From NCBI GenBank assembly GCA_022835495.1, contig BQOK01000001.1, positions 3,658,001-3,722,000 on the forward strand: a stretch of 64,000 nt of DNA. Direction: 5' to 3'. The stretch comes from Oscillospiraceae bacterium (GTDB lineage: Bacteria; Bacillota; Clostridia; Oscillospirales; Ruminococcaceae). The notes beneath the pieces were generated by a model, which searched no databases, was not told the origin of the DNA, and was given only the letters and a program-made list of their open reading frames with translations. This document shows, piece by piece, positions 52,943 to 61,234 of this stretch. Each line of letters starts with the position of its first letter. The first letter of the stretch is position 1. Position numbers and translations under genes: made by a program.

Positions 52943-54093
52943 GTGCGCTCGAACACGGTGCGCCCGCCCACAAGGGTACGCAGCACGGTAAGGTCCTCGT
53001 CCAGCACCACCAGGTCGGCGTCCCAGCCCGGCTTGACCCGGCCCTTGCGGGCGCCCATGCGCAAAAGGTCCGCCGGGTTTTCGGTGAGCAGGGGCAGAAG
53101 ATCCTCAGCGGGCCGGCCGGTAAAGGCCACCAGATTTTTCAGCGCCTGGCCGGTGGTCAGGGTGCTGCCCGCACGGCTGCCGCCGCCGGCCAGCTTTGCG
53201 TCGCCGTCCACCACCACCACGTCGTTCACGCCCAGCTTATAATTGCCGTCCGGCAGGCCGGCGGCCATAATGCTGTCGGTAATGGCAACCACCCGATCCA
53301 GGCCCTTGCATTTAAGTAAAAAGCGCACGGTGGCCGGGTGCAGGTGCCGCCCGTCGCAGATCGCCTCACAGTACACATCGCTCTCCAGCACTGCGCCCAT
53401 AATGGCGGGGAAATGCTGGTGCAGCAGTTTCATGGCGTTGAAGGTGTGGGTGGCGCTGGCCGCCCCATTCTCAATGCAGGCTATGGCGGTGTCGTAATCC
53501 GCCCCCGAATGGCCGATGGCCACCACCACCTCGCCGGCGATGTCCCGGATCATAGCCGGCACCCCTTCCACCTCCGGGCTCACGGTGATATACTTCACAG
53601 CGCCCTGCGCTGCCTCGGCATACCGGCGGAACAGGGCGGCGTTCCCTTTTTGCAGCAGGTGTTCCGGCATGGCGCCCTTGTACTCCGGCGCCAGAAACGG
53701 CCCCTCCAGGTGCACGCCCAAGAGCTGGGCGTGCTGCCCGGCCTCAGCCATGGCGGCCTTGATCTGCCCGATGCACCACAAGGTTTGCTCGGGCGTGTCG
53801 GTCAGCACGCTGGCAAGCCAGCCTGTGGTGCCTTGACTGGCAAAAAAACGGCCAATGGTGCCGTTCAGCTGCTCTGCCGTTGCCGCGTTCACATCCACCC
53901 CCGCGCCGCCATGGGTGTGCACATCGATAAATCCGGGGGCCAGGCGTTTGCCGCCAAGATCCAGTTCCGGGCAGCCCGCCGGGGCCTCCGCCCGGGGAGC
54001 CACCTGGGCAATCACACCATCCTTGATGTATACCTGCCGCTCTGCAAAGCGGCCGCCGGTATAGACCAGCCCGTTTTTGATTACCAGTTCCAT
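52939..54093 (-). CDS. nagA: N-acetylglucosamine-6-phosphate deacetylase
   Basis: A 384-residue amidohydrolase. ATG at 54093 follows AAGGAGG; the longer frame to 54393 crosses a terminator. Motifs are FIDVHTHGGAGVDV (metal HxH region), LGVHLEGPFL with the metal Glu, IGHSGADYD, SATHTFNAM, and the catalytic Asp in VAITDSIMAAG. It removes acetate from GlcNAc-6-P to give glucosamine-6-P for the deaminase upstream. Length and motifs are normal. It is coupled to a TSUP transporter. Confidence 0.93.
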   Translation of the reverse strand: MELVIKNGLVYTGGRFAERQVYIKDGVIAQVAPRAEAPAGCPELDLGGKRLAPGFIDVHTHGGAGVDVNAATAEQLNGTIGRFFASQGTTGWLASVLTDTPEQTLWCIGQIKAAMAEAGQHAQLLGVHLEGPFLAPEYKGAMPEHLLQKGNAALFRRYAEAAQGAVKYITVSPEVEGVPAMIRDIAGEVVVAIGHSGADYDTAIACIENGAASATHTFNAMKLLHQHFPAIMGAVLESDVYCEAICDGRHLHPATVRFLLKCKGLDRVVAITDSIMAAGLPDGNYKLGVNDVVVVDGDAKLAGGGSRAGSTLTTGQALKNLVAFTGRPAEDLLPLLTENPADLLRMGARKGRVKPGWDADLVVLDEDLTVLRTLVGGRTVFERT

Positions 54094-54149
54094 GCCTGTA
54101 CATCCTCCTTTTCTGCCCCACAGGGCGCCGGGATATTGCGATCTGTCAC

Positions 54150-54186
54150 AAAAGGCCCCCCGGCGAATGGGGCGCCGGAAGGGCTC
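54150..54186 (-). terminator. Hairpin between nagB-like and nagA genes
   Basis: CCGGCG / CGCCGG core with GGGC flanks, then TTTT on the minus strand. A partial terminator that would lower nagA-TSUP relative to the nagB-like gene. Confidence 0.5.
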
Positions 54187-54197
54187 TTTTTTACAGT

Positions 54198-55016
54198 TTA
54201 AAACGGCTGCTGCGCCGCGTTCGCATTGGTGATGATCAGCGCGTCCGGGTGGCGCTGCACCAGCGTTGCCGGAAAATGGGCGCTTACCTCGCCGTAAGCC
54301 GCCTGCCGCACCACCGAGCGGTGCCAGTCCCGGAAAACGCCGAGGCGTATTTTGCGCGCGCCCAGGATTTGGGCCATTCCAATGGTCACACACTTTTGTG
54401 GCATGGCGTCGATGGCCCCGTTCAGATCGCCAATGGCGTTTGCCACCCGTGTTTCCCGGCTGATCTCCAGCACACGGGTGGGCAGAGCCGCAAATTCGTC
54501 GGGGGTAAGCTCATCCTGCGCCTCGTTGAAAGCCAGGTGCCCGTTGATGCCGATGCCCCCGAAGGCGATATCCACTCCGCCCACCGCCGCAATGACCCGC
54601 TGCAGGTTTTCAGGGTCGTGGGGGTCGGGGAACACGCGCTGGGCCTCGGGCATGAGCAGCGCCGGATCCACCTGGGTGTAGACCGCCCGGTCCATAAAGC
54701 CCCGGAAGGAGAGGCGATGGCTCTTTTCCACCCACTCGCCCTCGTCGGTGAGGTATTCGTCCATATTTAAAAACCAGCAGTTTTTCAGGCTCACCCGGTC
54801 GCGGTTGACCATGCGCACAAAAATAGGATATTGGCCCACCGGGCCCACCGGGCAGATGAACACGGTGGGGCGCCCCTCGGCGTTGTGCCGCTTGATGGTG
54901 TTCACCATCTCCAGGGCCAGCTCGTAAAACACCTCGCCGGAATCGCCCAGTTTTAAAATGGGGGTCTTGGCGTTTTTGCCCAGCTCCTGGGCGCTGATCT
55001 GATAATATTCGTACAT
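54198..55016 (-). CDS. Glucosamine-6-phosphate deaminase-like protein (NagB family)
   Basis: A 272-residue NagB/RpiA-fold protein. FLNMDEYL (catalytic Asp and Glu), GGIGINGHLAFNEAQDEL (His and Glu of the active site) and RETRVANAIGDLNG match NagB. The N-terminal phosphate loop reads FICPVGPVGQYP, unlike the usual LPTGSTPLG, so affinity or substrate may differ. It would convert glucosamine-6-P to fructose-6-P and ammonia. ATG with AGGAGAAG upstream; followed by nagA. I leave the symbol blank because of the divergent loop. Confidence 0.82.
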   Translation of the reverse strand: MYEYYQISAQELGKNAKTPILKLGDSGEVFYELALEMVNTIKRHNAEGRPTVFICPVGPVGQYPIFVRMVNRDRVSLKNCWFLNMDEYLTDEGEWVEKSHRLSFRGFMDRAVYTQVDPALLMPEAQRVFPDPHDPENLQRVIAAVGGVDIAFGGIGINGHLAFNEAQDELTPDEFAALPTRVLEISRETRVANAIGDLNGAIDAMPQKCVTIGMAQILGARKIRLGVFRDWHRSVVRQAAYGEVSAHFPATLVQRHPDALIITNANAAQQPF

Positions 55017-55066
55017 GGCGCGCTTCTCCTTTCAAAAGCCGCCGGGTGTACCCGGGCGGCGTTGGC

Positions 55067-55732
55067 TCAAAACAAATGTGTGATGCCCAGCTGCTGGATC
55101 ATCTCCACGATCTCCTTGGTGCGGCTGCACCCAAACTTGTGCAGAAGGCCCTTGATCTGGGTCTTCACCGTGACCACCTCCACACAGCGCGCGGCGGCGA
55201 TCTCCTTTACCTTTTTGCCCTGCAAAAGCAGGTGCACCAGCTCCCGCTCTGCGGCGGTGAGCTGGGAAACGTTGTTGATGAAAAACAGAAGGCTGCGCTC
55301 AGAACGGCGCAGGCGGTTATACTCCTGCATGACGGTATTCTGCACTTTCGCATCCAGCAGGGGGCGGCCGGCCGCCGCTGCGCGGATGTGGGCCAGCACC
55401 TCCTCGTCCGGGCAGCCCTTTACAATGTAATCCACCGCGCCGGTGCCCATGGCAGTAAGAATCATTTTTTCGGTGTCGTGCGCCGTGAGATACAGGATCA
55501 TCCGGCCCGGGTCAGCATCGCGGATGGCCTCGGCGGCCGTGACGCCCGCCGACATATTCTCCATCTCAATGTCCATCAGGATAATGTCGCTTTTCACACT
55601 TCGCGCCAGCTCCACAATGGCCGCGCCGCTGGCGGCCTCGCCCACCACCCGCATGTCCGGCTGGTCGTTGATCAGCTCCTTCAAGTCCTCCCGCAGCAGG
55701 TCAAAATCGTCAGCGATCAGGATCGAGATCAT
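55067..55732 (-). CDS. NarL/LuxR-type response regulator
   Basis: A 221-residue regulator. The receiver domain (1-120) has the acidic pair IADDFD and phospho-acceptor D54 in ILMDIEMENM. The LuxR-type helix-turn-helix (about 155-215) contains LTAAERELVHLLLQGKKVKEIA and VEVVTVKTQIKGLLHKFG. It overlaps the stop/start of the sensor gene by 4 bases (ATGA), so the pair is co-translated. It should bind DNA as a dimer after phosphorylation, possibly at the inverted repeat before its own operon. Confidence 0.9.
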   Translation of the reverse strand: MISILIADDFDLLREDLKELINDQPDMRVVGEAASGAAIVELARSVKSDIILMDIEMENMSAGVTAAEAIRDADPGRMILYLTAHDTEKMILTAMGTGAVDYIVKGCPDEEVLAHIRAAAAGRPLLDAKVQNTVMQEYNRLRRSERSLLFFINNVSQLTAAERELVHLLLQGKKVKEIAAARCVEVVTVKTQIKGLLHKFGCSRTKEIVEMIQQLGITHLF

Positions 55733-57267
55733 TTTACGGCCTCCTTTACTGCCTTTTTGGGGTGACCCGGCACATAGCGGGGCAGCATGACCATAAAGCT
55801 GCTTCCCTTGCCCTCGGCGCTGCGGATCTGTAAATGCCCCAGGTGGCTCTTGGTGATTTTGCGCACATAGTAAAGGCCCATTCCCCAGTTGAAGTTGGTG
55901 TTTTTGCTGGTGTAAAAGGGGTCAAATATCTTTTTTTGCTCGGCGTGGGAAATTCCGGTGCCGTTGTCCAGCACTTCAAAATCCAGCCACAGCCGCTCGC
56001 CGCGCACCGCAAGCTCCACCTGCGGCCCCTCGGGCCGGGCGGCCGCCAAGGCTGCCTCATAGGCGTTGGCAAGCAGGTTATAAAGCGCCTCCGCCATGTG
56101 GGTACGGTCGGCCAGAACCTGGGCGTGGGTTTCCTCGCGCAGCGTCACCGCCGCGTCCGGGTATTTTTGCCTAAAGCGTTCCAGCGCCGCGGCCACCACC
56201 TCGCGGGAGTCGACGGGGGTGAGGGCAATATAGCTCACCTTCACGCTGCGGTACAGCTCCTCCATACGGCTCAGCATCCCCTCGTTCATATTCCGCAGGG
56301 CCGCGGCGTACTCCTGCACCCGCGCGGGGTCCGGTGCCGATCCCTCCAGCTCCTGCTGGAGCTTTTTGTGTACCACCCGGGCGCTCAGGAGCTGGTTCTT
56401 GATGCTGTGCACAAATACCGAGGCGCCCATGCTGGCGGTGTCGAACTTGCGCTGGAGGCGGGTGTCCTCCTCCTCCTCGTTCTGGGTCAGGCGGCTGTAG
56501 CCGATCAGGTTCATGGTACCCAACACCACAAAAAACACGGTGCAGGCCACCAGCAAAAGCCAGCTCGGCCCGCTGGAAAGCGCCGTGCGCAGGTAGTTCA
56601 GCGAACCCAGGCGGATGTATTCAGACACATAAAAATTATAAATTTGGCCGGGATCCTGGATGGCATACATGGCATACAGCACCGTCACGCTCACCAATGC
56701 CAGCACCACAAAGCGGTAATTGCGCTTAAAGTAGGGGCTGGTGATGGCCACATATTCCTGCACGAGCAGGGCAAAGGCCGCCAGCATGCTGGCCACGATC
56801 CAGCCAAGCGCTACCTGGCGCATGACCACCAGCACCCAAAAACGCCCGCCCACCACCACCCGGAACACCGGGGGATAGTAATATATGAGGAACAGCAGTG
56901 TGATGGCCAGGTGCCCGCGCAAAAGGAGCCTCTCGTGCCGGCGGGGCCAGGAGAGATTGGTGTGGTACACGGCGATACACACCAAAAAAAACGGGAACAG
57001 GCAGCGCCCCAGTGCCACCATATAGCCCAGCACCCCCAAAGGTACCGGCAGGAACTGCAGCCAGGTCTGCAGCGCAGGCGAGAGAAACAAAAACAACCGC
57101 TGCATGGTGTTGTAGCCGCCCATTTTGGCGATGTAGGTCACCACACCGCACAGCATTACCACAAAACTGGCGCACAGGCCGCACAGATAGACCGAGAGCG
57201 TATCGCGCCGGTTCACCGCCACGACCACCGTGGCAATGGCCGTGAGCGCCACCACCAAAACCAGCAT
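55729..57267 (-). CDS. Membrane sensor histidine kinase partnering the NarL-type regulator
   Basis: A 512-residue kinase. ATG at 57267 follows GGGGAGAGG. The first 280 residues are about seven transmembrane helices (MLVLVVALTAIATVVVAV to LLLVACTVFFVVLGTMN) with no extracytoplasmic domain. The H box is FVHSIKNQLLSARVVHKKL (phospho-His near 320). The HATPase part has EALYNLLANAYEAAL, VLDNGTGISHAEQKKIFDPF and WGMGLYYVRKI. A 7TM sensor suggests detection of a membrane-soluble or transported ligand. The binding-protein gene just upstream ends at a terminator, so the two may be functionally but not transcriptionally linked. Confidence 0.87.
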   Translation of the reverse strand: MLVLVVALTAIATVVVAVNRRDTLSVYLCGLCASFVVMLCGVVTYIAKMGGYNTMQRLFLFLSPALQTWLQFLPVPLGVLGYMVALGRCLFPFFLVCIAVYHTNLSWPRRHERLLLRGHLAITLLFLIYYYPPVFRVVVGGRFWVLVVMRQVALGWIVASMLAAFALLVQEYVAITSPYFKRNYRFVVLALVSVTVLYAMYAIQDPGQIYNFYVSEYIRLGSLNYLRTALSSGPSWLLLVACTVFFVVLGTMNLIGYSRLTQNEEEEDTRLQRKFDTASMGASVFVHSIKNQLLSARVVHKKLQQELEGSAPDPARVQEYAAALRNMNEGMLSRMEELYRSVKVSYIALTPVDSREVVAAALERFRQKYPDAAVTLREETHAQVLADRTHMAEALYNLLANAYEAALAAARPEGPQVELAVRGERLWLDFEVLDNGTGISHAEQKKIFDPFYTSKNTNFNWGMGLYYVRKITKSHLGHLQIRSAEGKGSSFMVMLPRYVPGHPKKAVKEAVK

Positions 57268-57298
57268 CGTTCCTCTCCCCTTTTCCGTTGTTTTTTCT

Positions 57299-57330
57299 AT
57301 TATACCATGAACGCGAAGCGTGAATGGTAT
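57299..57330. promoter_or_regulatory. -10 element and large inverted repeat upstream of the two-component operon
   Basis: TATAAT on the minus strand (57304-57299), overlapped by a 29-base inverted repeat (57302-57330): 13-base arms beginning ATACCAT, 11 of 13 paired, around a 3-base centre. A likely operator, perhaps for the adjacent response regulator. Confidence 0.6.
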
Positions 57331-57384
57331 GATTTTGCATTGCACCTGATTGCCATGAAAGGGGCGGCGGCAGTACCACACAAA

Positions 57385-57416
57385 GCGAGGGGCATAAGCC
57401 TTCTTATGCCCCTCGC
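57385..57416 (-). terminator. Terminator of the first SsuA-like gene
   Basis: GCGAGGGGCATAAG / CTTATGCCCCTCGC, 14-base perfect arms, 25 bases after the stop codon. Confidence 0.75.
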
Positions 57417-57441
57417 GCTGTTCACTTGTATTTGGGAAGGC

Positions 57442-58518
57442 TTATTTAGCGTTGGCCGCAGCGGCCTCTTCCATCACGTCGAACAGCACGTAGTCCTCTA
57501 CGGGCACCTTCTCGGTGATGCGGCCGGCGTCAATGAACACCTGCTGCTGGTTCTCATAGTAGGTCTTTACGGTGCCGTCTGCCAGGCCCTTTGCAATGAA
57601 CTCGCCGGTGAGCCAGTTACCCTCGCCCACGCAGTCCAGCATGGTCTGCTCTTCAGCCTTGCACTGCTTGGCGACCCACTTGGCGACCTCTTCAATGTTG
57701 GCGGCGCGATAGTCCTGCGCCTTCTGAAGAGCGCGGGAGAAGCGCACCAGTACGTCATGGTTTTCGGTGGCAAACTTATCGGTGGTGATAAAGCTGGAGG
57801 GGAAGGTGACCTTGTCTACAAAGTCGTTGTTGGTGGCCAAAGTGATGGCCTTGTCGCCCAGGGCGTTCGCAATGGTCATGGTGCTGGGGCTCCAGGTGGC
57901 GCAGGCGTCCACACTGCCGCTCACCATCGCGCTCACCATACCGTTGGCATCCATCTCCACAACCTTCACATCGCTCTGGGTCAGGCCGGCCTCGGCCAGC
58001 GCCAGGTTCAGAATGATCTCGGCAGAAGTGCCGGCAGTAGCCGCCACGGTTTTGCCCTTCAGGTCGGCCACGGTGCTGATGCCCTTGTCCTTGTTGGCCA
58101 TCACCGCGTCGGCAAGGCTGGTGCAGTCGAGCTGGAAGATTTTGGCCTGGCCCTCAATGCACAGGGCATGGGCGCCGTGGCCGATCTGGGAGATATCAAT
58201 GTCGCCGGAAGCCATGGCGGCGATCTCGGCGGGGCCGCCCTGGAACTCGGTCAGGGTCACGTTCAGGCCCATCTCCTCAAAGAAGCCCGCATTGATGGCT
58301 GTGGCCAGCAGGCTGCAGGAACCCATGTTGGGCATGTAGGCCACACGCAGGTCCACCGGGTCAAAGGTTTCGGCGGGCTCGCTGTCGGCCATGCTCGCAG
58401 GCTGGCTTGCAGGCTGGGATGCCGGGGTGGAAGCAGGTGTGCTGGTGGTGCCGCCGCAGGCTACAAGCGCCAGGCTCATCATGGCCAGGGCCAGCACCAG
58501 GCAAAGAATTTTCTTCAT
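57442..58518 (-). CDS. NMT1/SsuA-type ABC transporter binding lipoprotein, copy 1
   Basis: A 358-residue lipoprotein. ATG at 58518 has GGAGGAAAACAGT upstream. Signal MKKILCLVLALAMMSLALVAC with lipobox ALVAC, then a low-complexity linker (STPASTPASQPASQPAS). The mature part (RVAYMPNMGSCSLLATAINAG, FQGGPAEIAAMASGDIDISQIG) fits the NMT1/THI5/SsuA family that binds nitrate, taurine, sulfonates or pyrimidine precursors. It is monocistronic. It is closely related to copy 2 at 61231 (GDIDISQIGHGAHALCIEGQ in both), so they probably serve one ABC system with different ligands. Confidence 0.87.
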   Translation of the reverse strand: MKKILCLVLALAMMSLALVACGGTTSTPASTPASQPASQPASMADSEPAETFDPVDLRVAYMPNMGSCSLLATAINAGFFEEMGLNVTLTEFQGGPAEIAAMASGDIDISQIGHGAHALCIEGQAKIFQLDCTSLADAVMANKDKGISTVADLKGKTVAATAGTSAEIILNLALAEAGLTQSDVKVVEMDANGMVSAMVSGSVDACATWSPSTMTIANALGDKAITLATNNDFVDKVTFPSSFITTDKFATENHDVLVRFSRALQKAQDYRAANIEEVAKWVAKQCKAEEQTMLDCVGEGNWLTGEFIAKGLADGTVKTYYENQQQVFIDAGRITEKVPVEDYVLFDVMEEAAAANAK

Positions 58519-58859
58519 ACTGTTTTCCTCCATTACGGTTCGTTTGTGCACGGCATGCGATACACCGCGCTCTGCCGAAGCGGGCACAACGCCGTTGCTC
58601 CGGTTTCTTGTGTTTTAAGTATAGTTCCCGCCGCCCCGTTTTGAAAGTATGAAATATTCTCATACTCTCCCGCCCTTCTTTTGGCTCTTTTTTACAAAAG
58701 CGGGCCCCCGTATTCTGTGGTTTTCCACGAAAACAGGGGCCTTCCACGATTGGGAGGGTGTAATCTTTTTGTAAAGGGGATGGTGCTTTTGATTGACAAT
58801 ACCTGCCAGTTCCAGTAAGCTATATGGTATTATGTGAAAAGTGCGAGGAGGCATTGCAA
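58519..58859. promoter_or_regulatory. 341-base divergent regulatory region
   Basis: It holds two promoters. Minus strand: TTTCAA (58646-58641), 17 bases, TATACT (58623-58618) for the SsuA-like gene, with AGTATGA...TCATACT (58646-58666) just upstream. Plus strand: TTGACA (58793-58798), 17 bases, TAAGCT (58816-58821) for the LacI gene. No gene is seen. Confidence 0.65.
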
Positions 58860-59900
58860 TTGGCAGAACAGCGTGGCCGGCCCACCATTTGGGACGTGGC
58901 GGAGCTGGCGGGTGTTTCCATCGCCACCGTTTCCCGCTATATGAACGGTACCCAGGCTGTGAGCAAGGCGGCCAGCAATGCCATTGCCCAAGCGATGGCG
59001 CAGCTGGACTATGTGCCCAACGCCAATGTGCGCAGCATCAAGCTGGGCCAGACCCGCACGGTGGGCATCATCGTGCCGGACATTTCAAATTTTTTTCAGG
59101 CCCGGGTCTGCCGCCGGGTAGAACATCTGCTTTACCAAAAGCGCTATTCACTGGTGATTGCCAGCACCGGCAATAACACTGAAAAAGAGCGCTCTTGCAT
59201 CCACAACTTCCTGGAACGGCGGGTAGACGGGCTTCTGGTTTCGAGCGCGGGGCAAAACAATGACCTGCTGGGCCGGGCCGCCAAGGGCGGGCTTCCCCTG
59301 GTGCTGTTCGAGAGCTACCAGCCTGAGCTGCCAGATCTGGACTATGTGCTGGAAGACAGCTATGGTCATGCCTGCCGCCTCACCCGTTCCTTGCTGGAAC
59401 GGGGGCACCGGCGCATCTCTTTTTTAAAGGGGTTCGAGCACTCCACCGTGTCCGAAGCCCGGTTTGCAGGTTTTTGCGACACCCTGTGCGCCGCGGGCCT
59501 TGCTCCGGATCCCGCTCTTATCTGGGAGGGCTGCCGCGACCGGGCCGACTGCGTGCGGGTGTTCGAAGCGCTGCGCCGCGAGCCGGGCCGGTTCACCGCA
59601 GTGGCGGCCACAACCCCCGAGCAGATGAAATTTTTGGTAATGGAGGCCAACCGCCAGGGCGTGCGCATCCCGCAGGATGTTTCACTCACTGGCTTTGGCA
59701 TCGAGGATTATACTGCCCTGTTCCCCTTTTCCGCCACCTGCGTGGTGTCGGACCCGTTGGCGAACGCCGACGCCCTGGTGGAGCTGATCCTTCGCCGGAT
59801 GGACGAGGTGCGCACCGGCAAATCGCCCGCACCTGCGGAAAAGCGCATCATTCCCTGCCAGTTTTTCACCGGAAACTCGGTGGCCTGCGTTACACCGTAA
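58860..59900 (+). CDS. LacI-family transcriptional regulator, second copy
   Basis: A 346-residue LacI/GalR repressor. TTG at 58860 is chosen because GAGGAGG lies 8 bases before it; the ATG at 58824 has none. Helix-turn-helix: TIWDVAELAGVSIATVSRYMNG. Linker: NVRSIKLGQTRTVGIIVPDIS. Then a sugar-binding-like effector domain. It is divergent from the SsuA-like gene and convergent with the epimerase, so it probably regulates these. It is about as distant from the regulator at 28699 as LacI members usually are. Confidence 0.9.
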   Translation: MAEQRGRPTIWDVAELAGVSIATVSRYMNGTQAVSKAASNAIAQAMAQLDYVPNANVRSIKLGQTRTVGIIVPDISNFFQARVCRRVEHLLYQKRYSLVIASTGNNTEKERSCIHNFLERRVDGLLVSSAGQNNDLLGRAAKGGLPLVLFESYQPELPDLDYVLEDSYGHACRLTRSLLERGHRRISFLKGFEHSTVSEARFAGFCDTLCAAGLAPDPALIWEGCRDRADCVRVFEALRREPGRFTAVAATTPEQMKFLVMEANRQGVRIPQDVSLTGFGIEDYTALFPFSATCVVSDPLANADALVELILRRMDEVRTGKSPAPAEKRIIPCQFFTGNSVACVTP

Positions 59901-59940
59901 AAAGATGCCCGCCCGGCGACCGCCGGGCGGGCATCTTTTT
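59899..59940. terminator. Strong bidirectional terminator
   Basis: 20-base perfect arms around a 2-base centre (AAAAAGATGCCCGCCCGGCG and its complement) between the LacI gene (+) and the epimerase (-). Confidence 0.92.
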
Positions 59941-59941
59941 G

Positions 59942-61234
59942 TCATTGCTGTTCCATCTGGCCCAGCGTTCGAATGAGCACCATCAACCCCCGGGGGATAT
60001 GGTAGGGGTCTTTTACAGGCAGCCGCCCCCCCACCGGCCCTTCCAGCGGGCGGCCCTGCCGATCCCGCAGTTGGAGCCACTCGCCCACCGCCCGGTTTGG
60101 GTTGGGGAAGGTGGAGAAGGTATAGGTGTGGCAGCGCTCGAACCATTGCCGGTATTCCAGCTCGCCAGTGCGCTTGAAACACCACAGATTTGCGCACAGC
60201 GCCTCCACCTGCGGCCACCACAGCTTGTGTGCCCAGTCCCGCACCGCGGCCCCGGCCAGCGCCTGTTCGGGCGCGAAGGCCGGACCCTGTGGGGGGCCTC
60301 CCTGCCGGTCGATGTAGTAGAAAAAGCCTCCGCAGTCATCGTCCCAGGCAAGGCGGTCAAGGTTCAGGCAGACCCGCTCGGCCGTGCTCGCCAGTTCGGG
60401 AAGTCCGAGCTGCCCGGCAGCGTCCATTAAAAACCAGACGCACTCAAAGGTGTGGCCCGGGTTCAAGTGCCTGCCATACAGGGTGTCCGGCACCCGGCCG
60501 CCCGCATCAATGCACTCGGCGATCACACCGCCCGGCTGTAAAAAGCGGCGGGTGATCTGTTCGGTTCCCCAGCGGGCAACGCTTTGTGCCCGCTGGGCCT
60601 GGTCCGTGCGGCCCGCCGTTTTCAACGCCGCCGCCAACTCAAGCCCGGTGTTCACCAAGATCATGGGCACCGCATGGGCCTGCCAGCCCGTGGGCAGCAC
60701 ATCCGGCGCGGTGGGGAAGGCCCCCTCCTGTGCCAGCTTCGCTGCACCCTCAAACAGGGCGAACGCCCGGTCCAGCGCCGCATCGTTTTGCGCCAGGGCT
60801 CCCCAGGCCGCGAGGCCCATCGCCGCAAAGCAATCGGCAAAGCCGCTCACCGCAGGGCCGCTGCCCGGCCATGGCTCTTTGGGGGTGCCGTCTGCAGCCA
60901 GCAGAAATGCGGCGCGGCCGCTGGGCAGGATGCACTTTTCCTGCAGGAATGCGGCGCCCTGTGCGGCCAGTTCAGCGCAGCGCCGCCTGATCATTTCATC
61001 CAGCCCCGGCACCGCACCGCCCGCAAGCCGGGCATACAGCCAGGTACAGCGGCCCTGGCTCCACACATATTTGTCGGTGGAAACCAGATGCATGCCGGTC
61101 ACGTCGTAGCAGGTGAAAAAGCCCCCATGTGCGGAATCTGCCCGTTCCATCCAATAAGGCAGGATGACCTCCTGCAGATGATCCGTATAAAACCGGCGCA
61201 GCCGCCCGGCCCATTCCATTCCGCTCTCGCTCAT
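59942..61234 (-). CDS. N-acylglucosamine 2-epimerase-family protein (RnBP-like)
   Basis: A 430-residue alpha/alpha-barrel enzyme. VSTDKYVWSQGRCTWLYARL (about 52-71), RHLNPGHTFECVWFL, WDDDCGGFFYYI and HKLWWPQVEAL line up with conserved blocks of the renin-binding-protein/GlcNAc 2-epimerase family. It should interconvert N-acetylglucosamine and N-acetylmannosamine or a related aldose/2-epimer. The ATG overlaps the stop of the SsuA-like copy 2, so transporter ligand and enzyme substrate may be the same compound. It ends at a strong shared terminator. Confidence 0.85.
   Translation of the reverse strand: MSESGMEWAGRLRRFYTDHLQEVILPYWMERADSAHGGFFTCYDVTGMHLVSTDKYVWSQGRCTWLYARLAGGAVPGLDEMIRRRCAELAAQGAAFLQEKCILPSGRAAFLLAADGTPKEPWPGSGPAVSGFADCFAAMGLAAWGALAQNDAALDRAFALFEGAAKLAQEGAFPTAPDVLPTGWQAHAVPMILVNTGLELAAALKTAGRTDQAQRAQSVARWGTEQITRRFLQPGGVIAECIDAGGRVPDTLYGRHLNPGHTFECVWFLMDAAGQLGLPELASTAERVCLNLDRLAWDDDCGGFFYYIDRQGGPPQGPAFAPEQALAGAAVRDWAHKLWWPQVEALCANLWCFKRTGELEYRQWFERCHTYTFSTFPNPNRAVGEWLQLRDRQGRPLEGPVGGRLPVKDPYHIPRGLMVLIRTLGQMEQQ

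Noticed and set aside
54198-55016. Loss of a catalytic Asp in the NagB-like protein (GINGH instead of GxDGH)
   Set aside because: As I recall, Asn at this position also occurs in Bacillus-type NagB proteins, so it is not evidence of inactivity.
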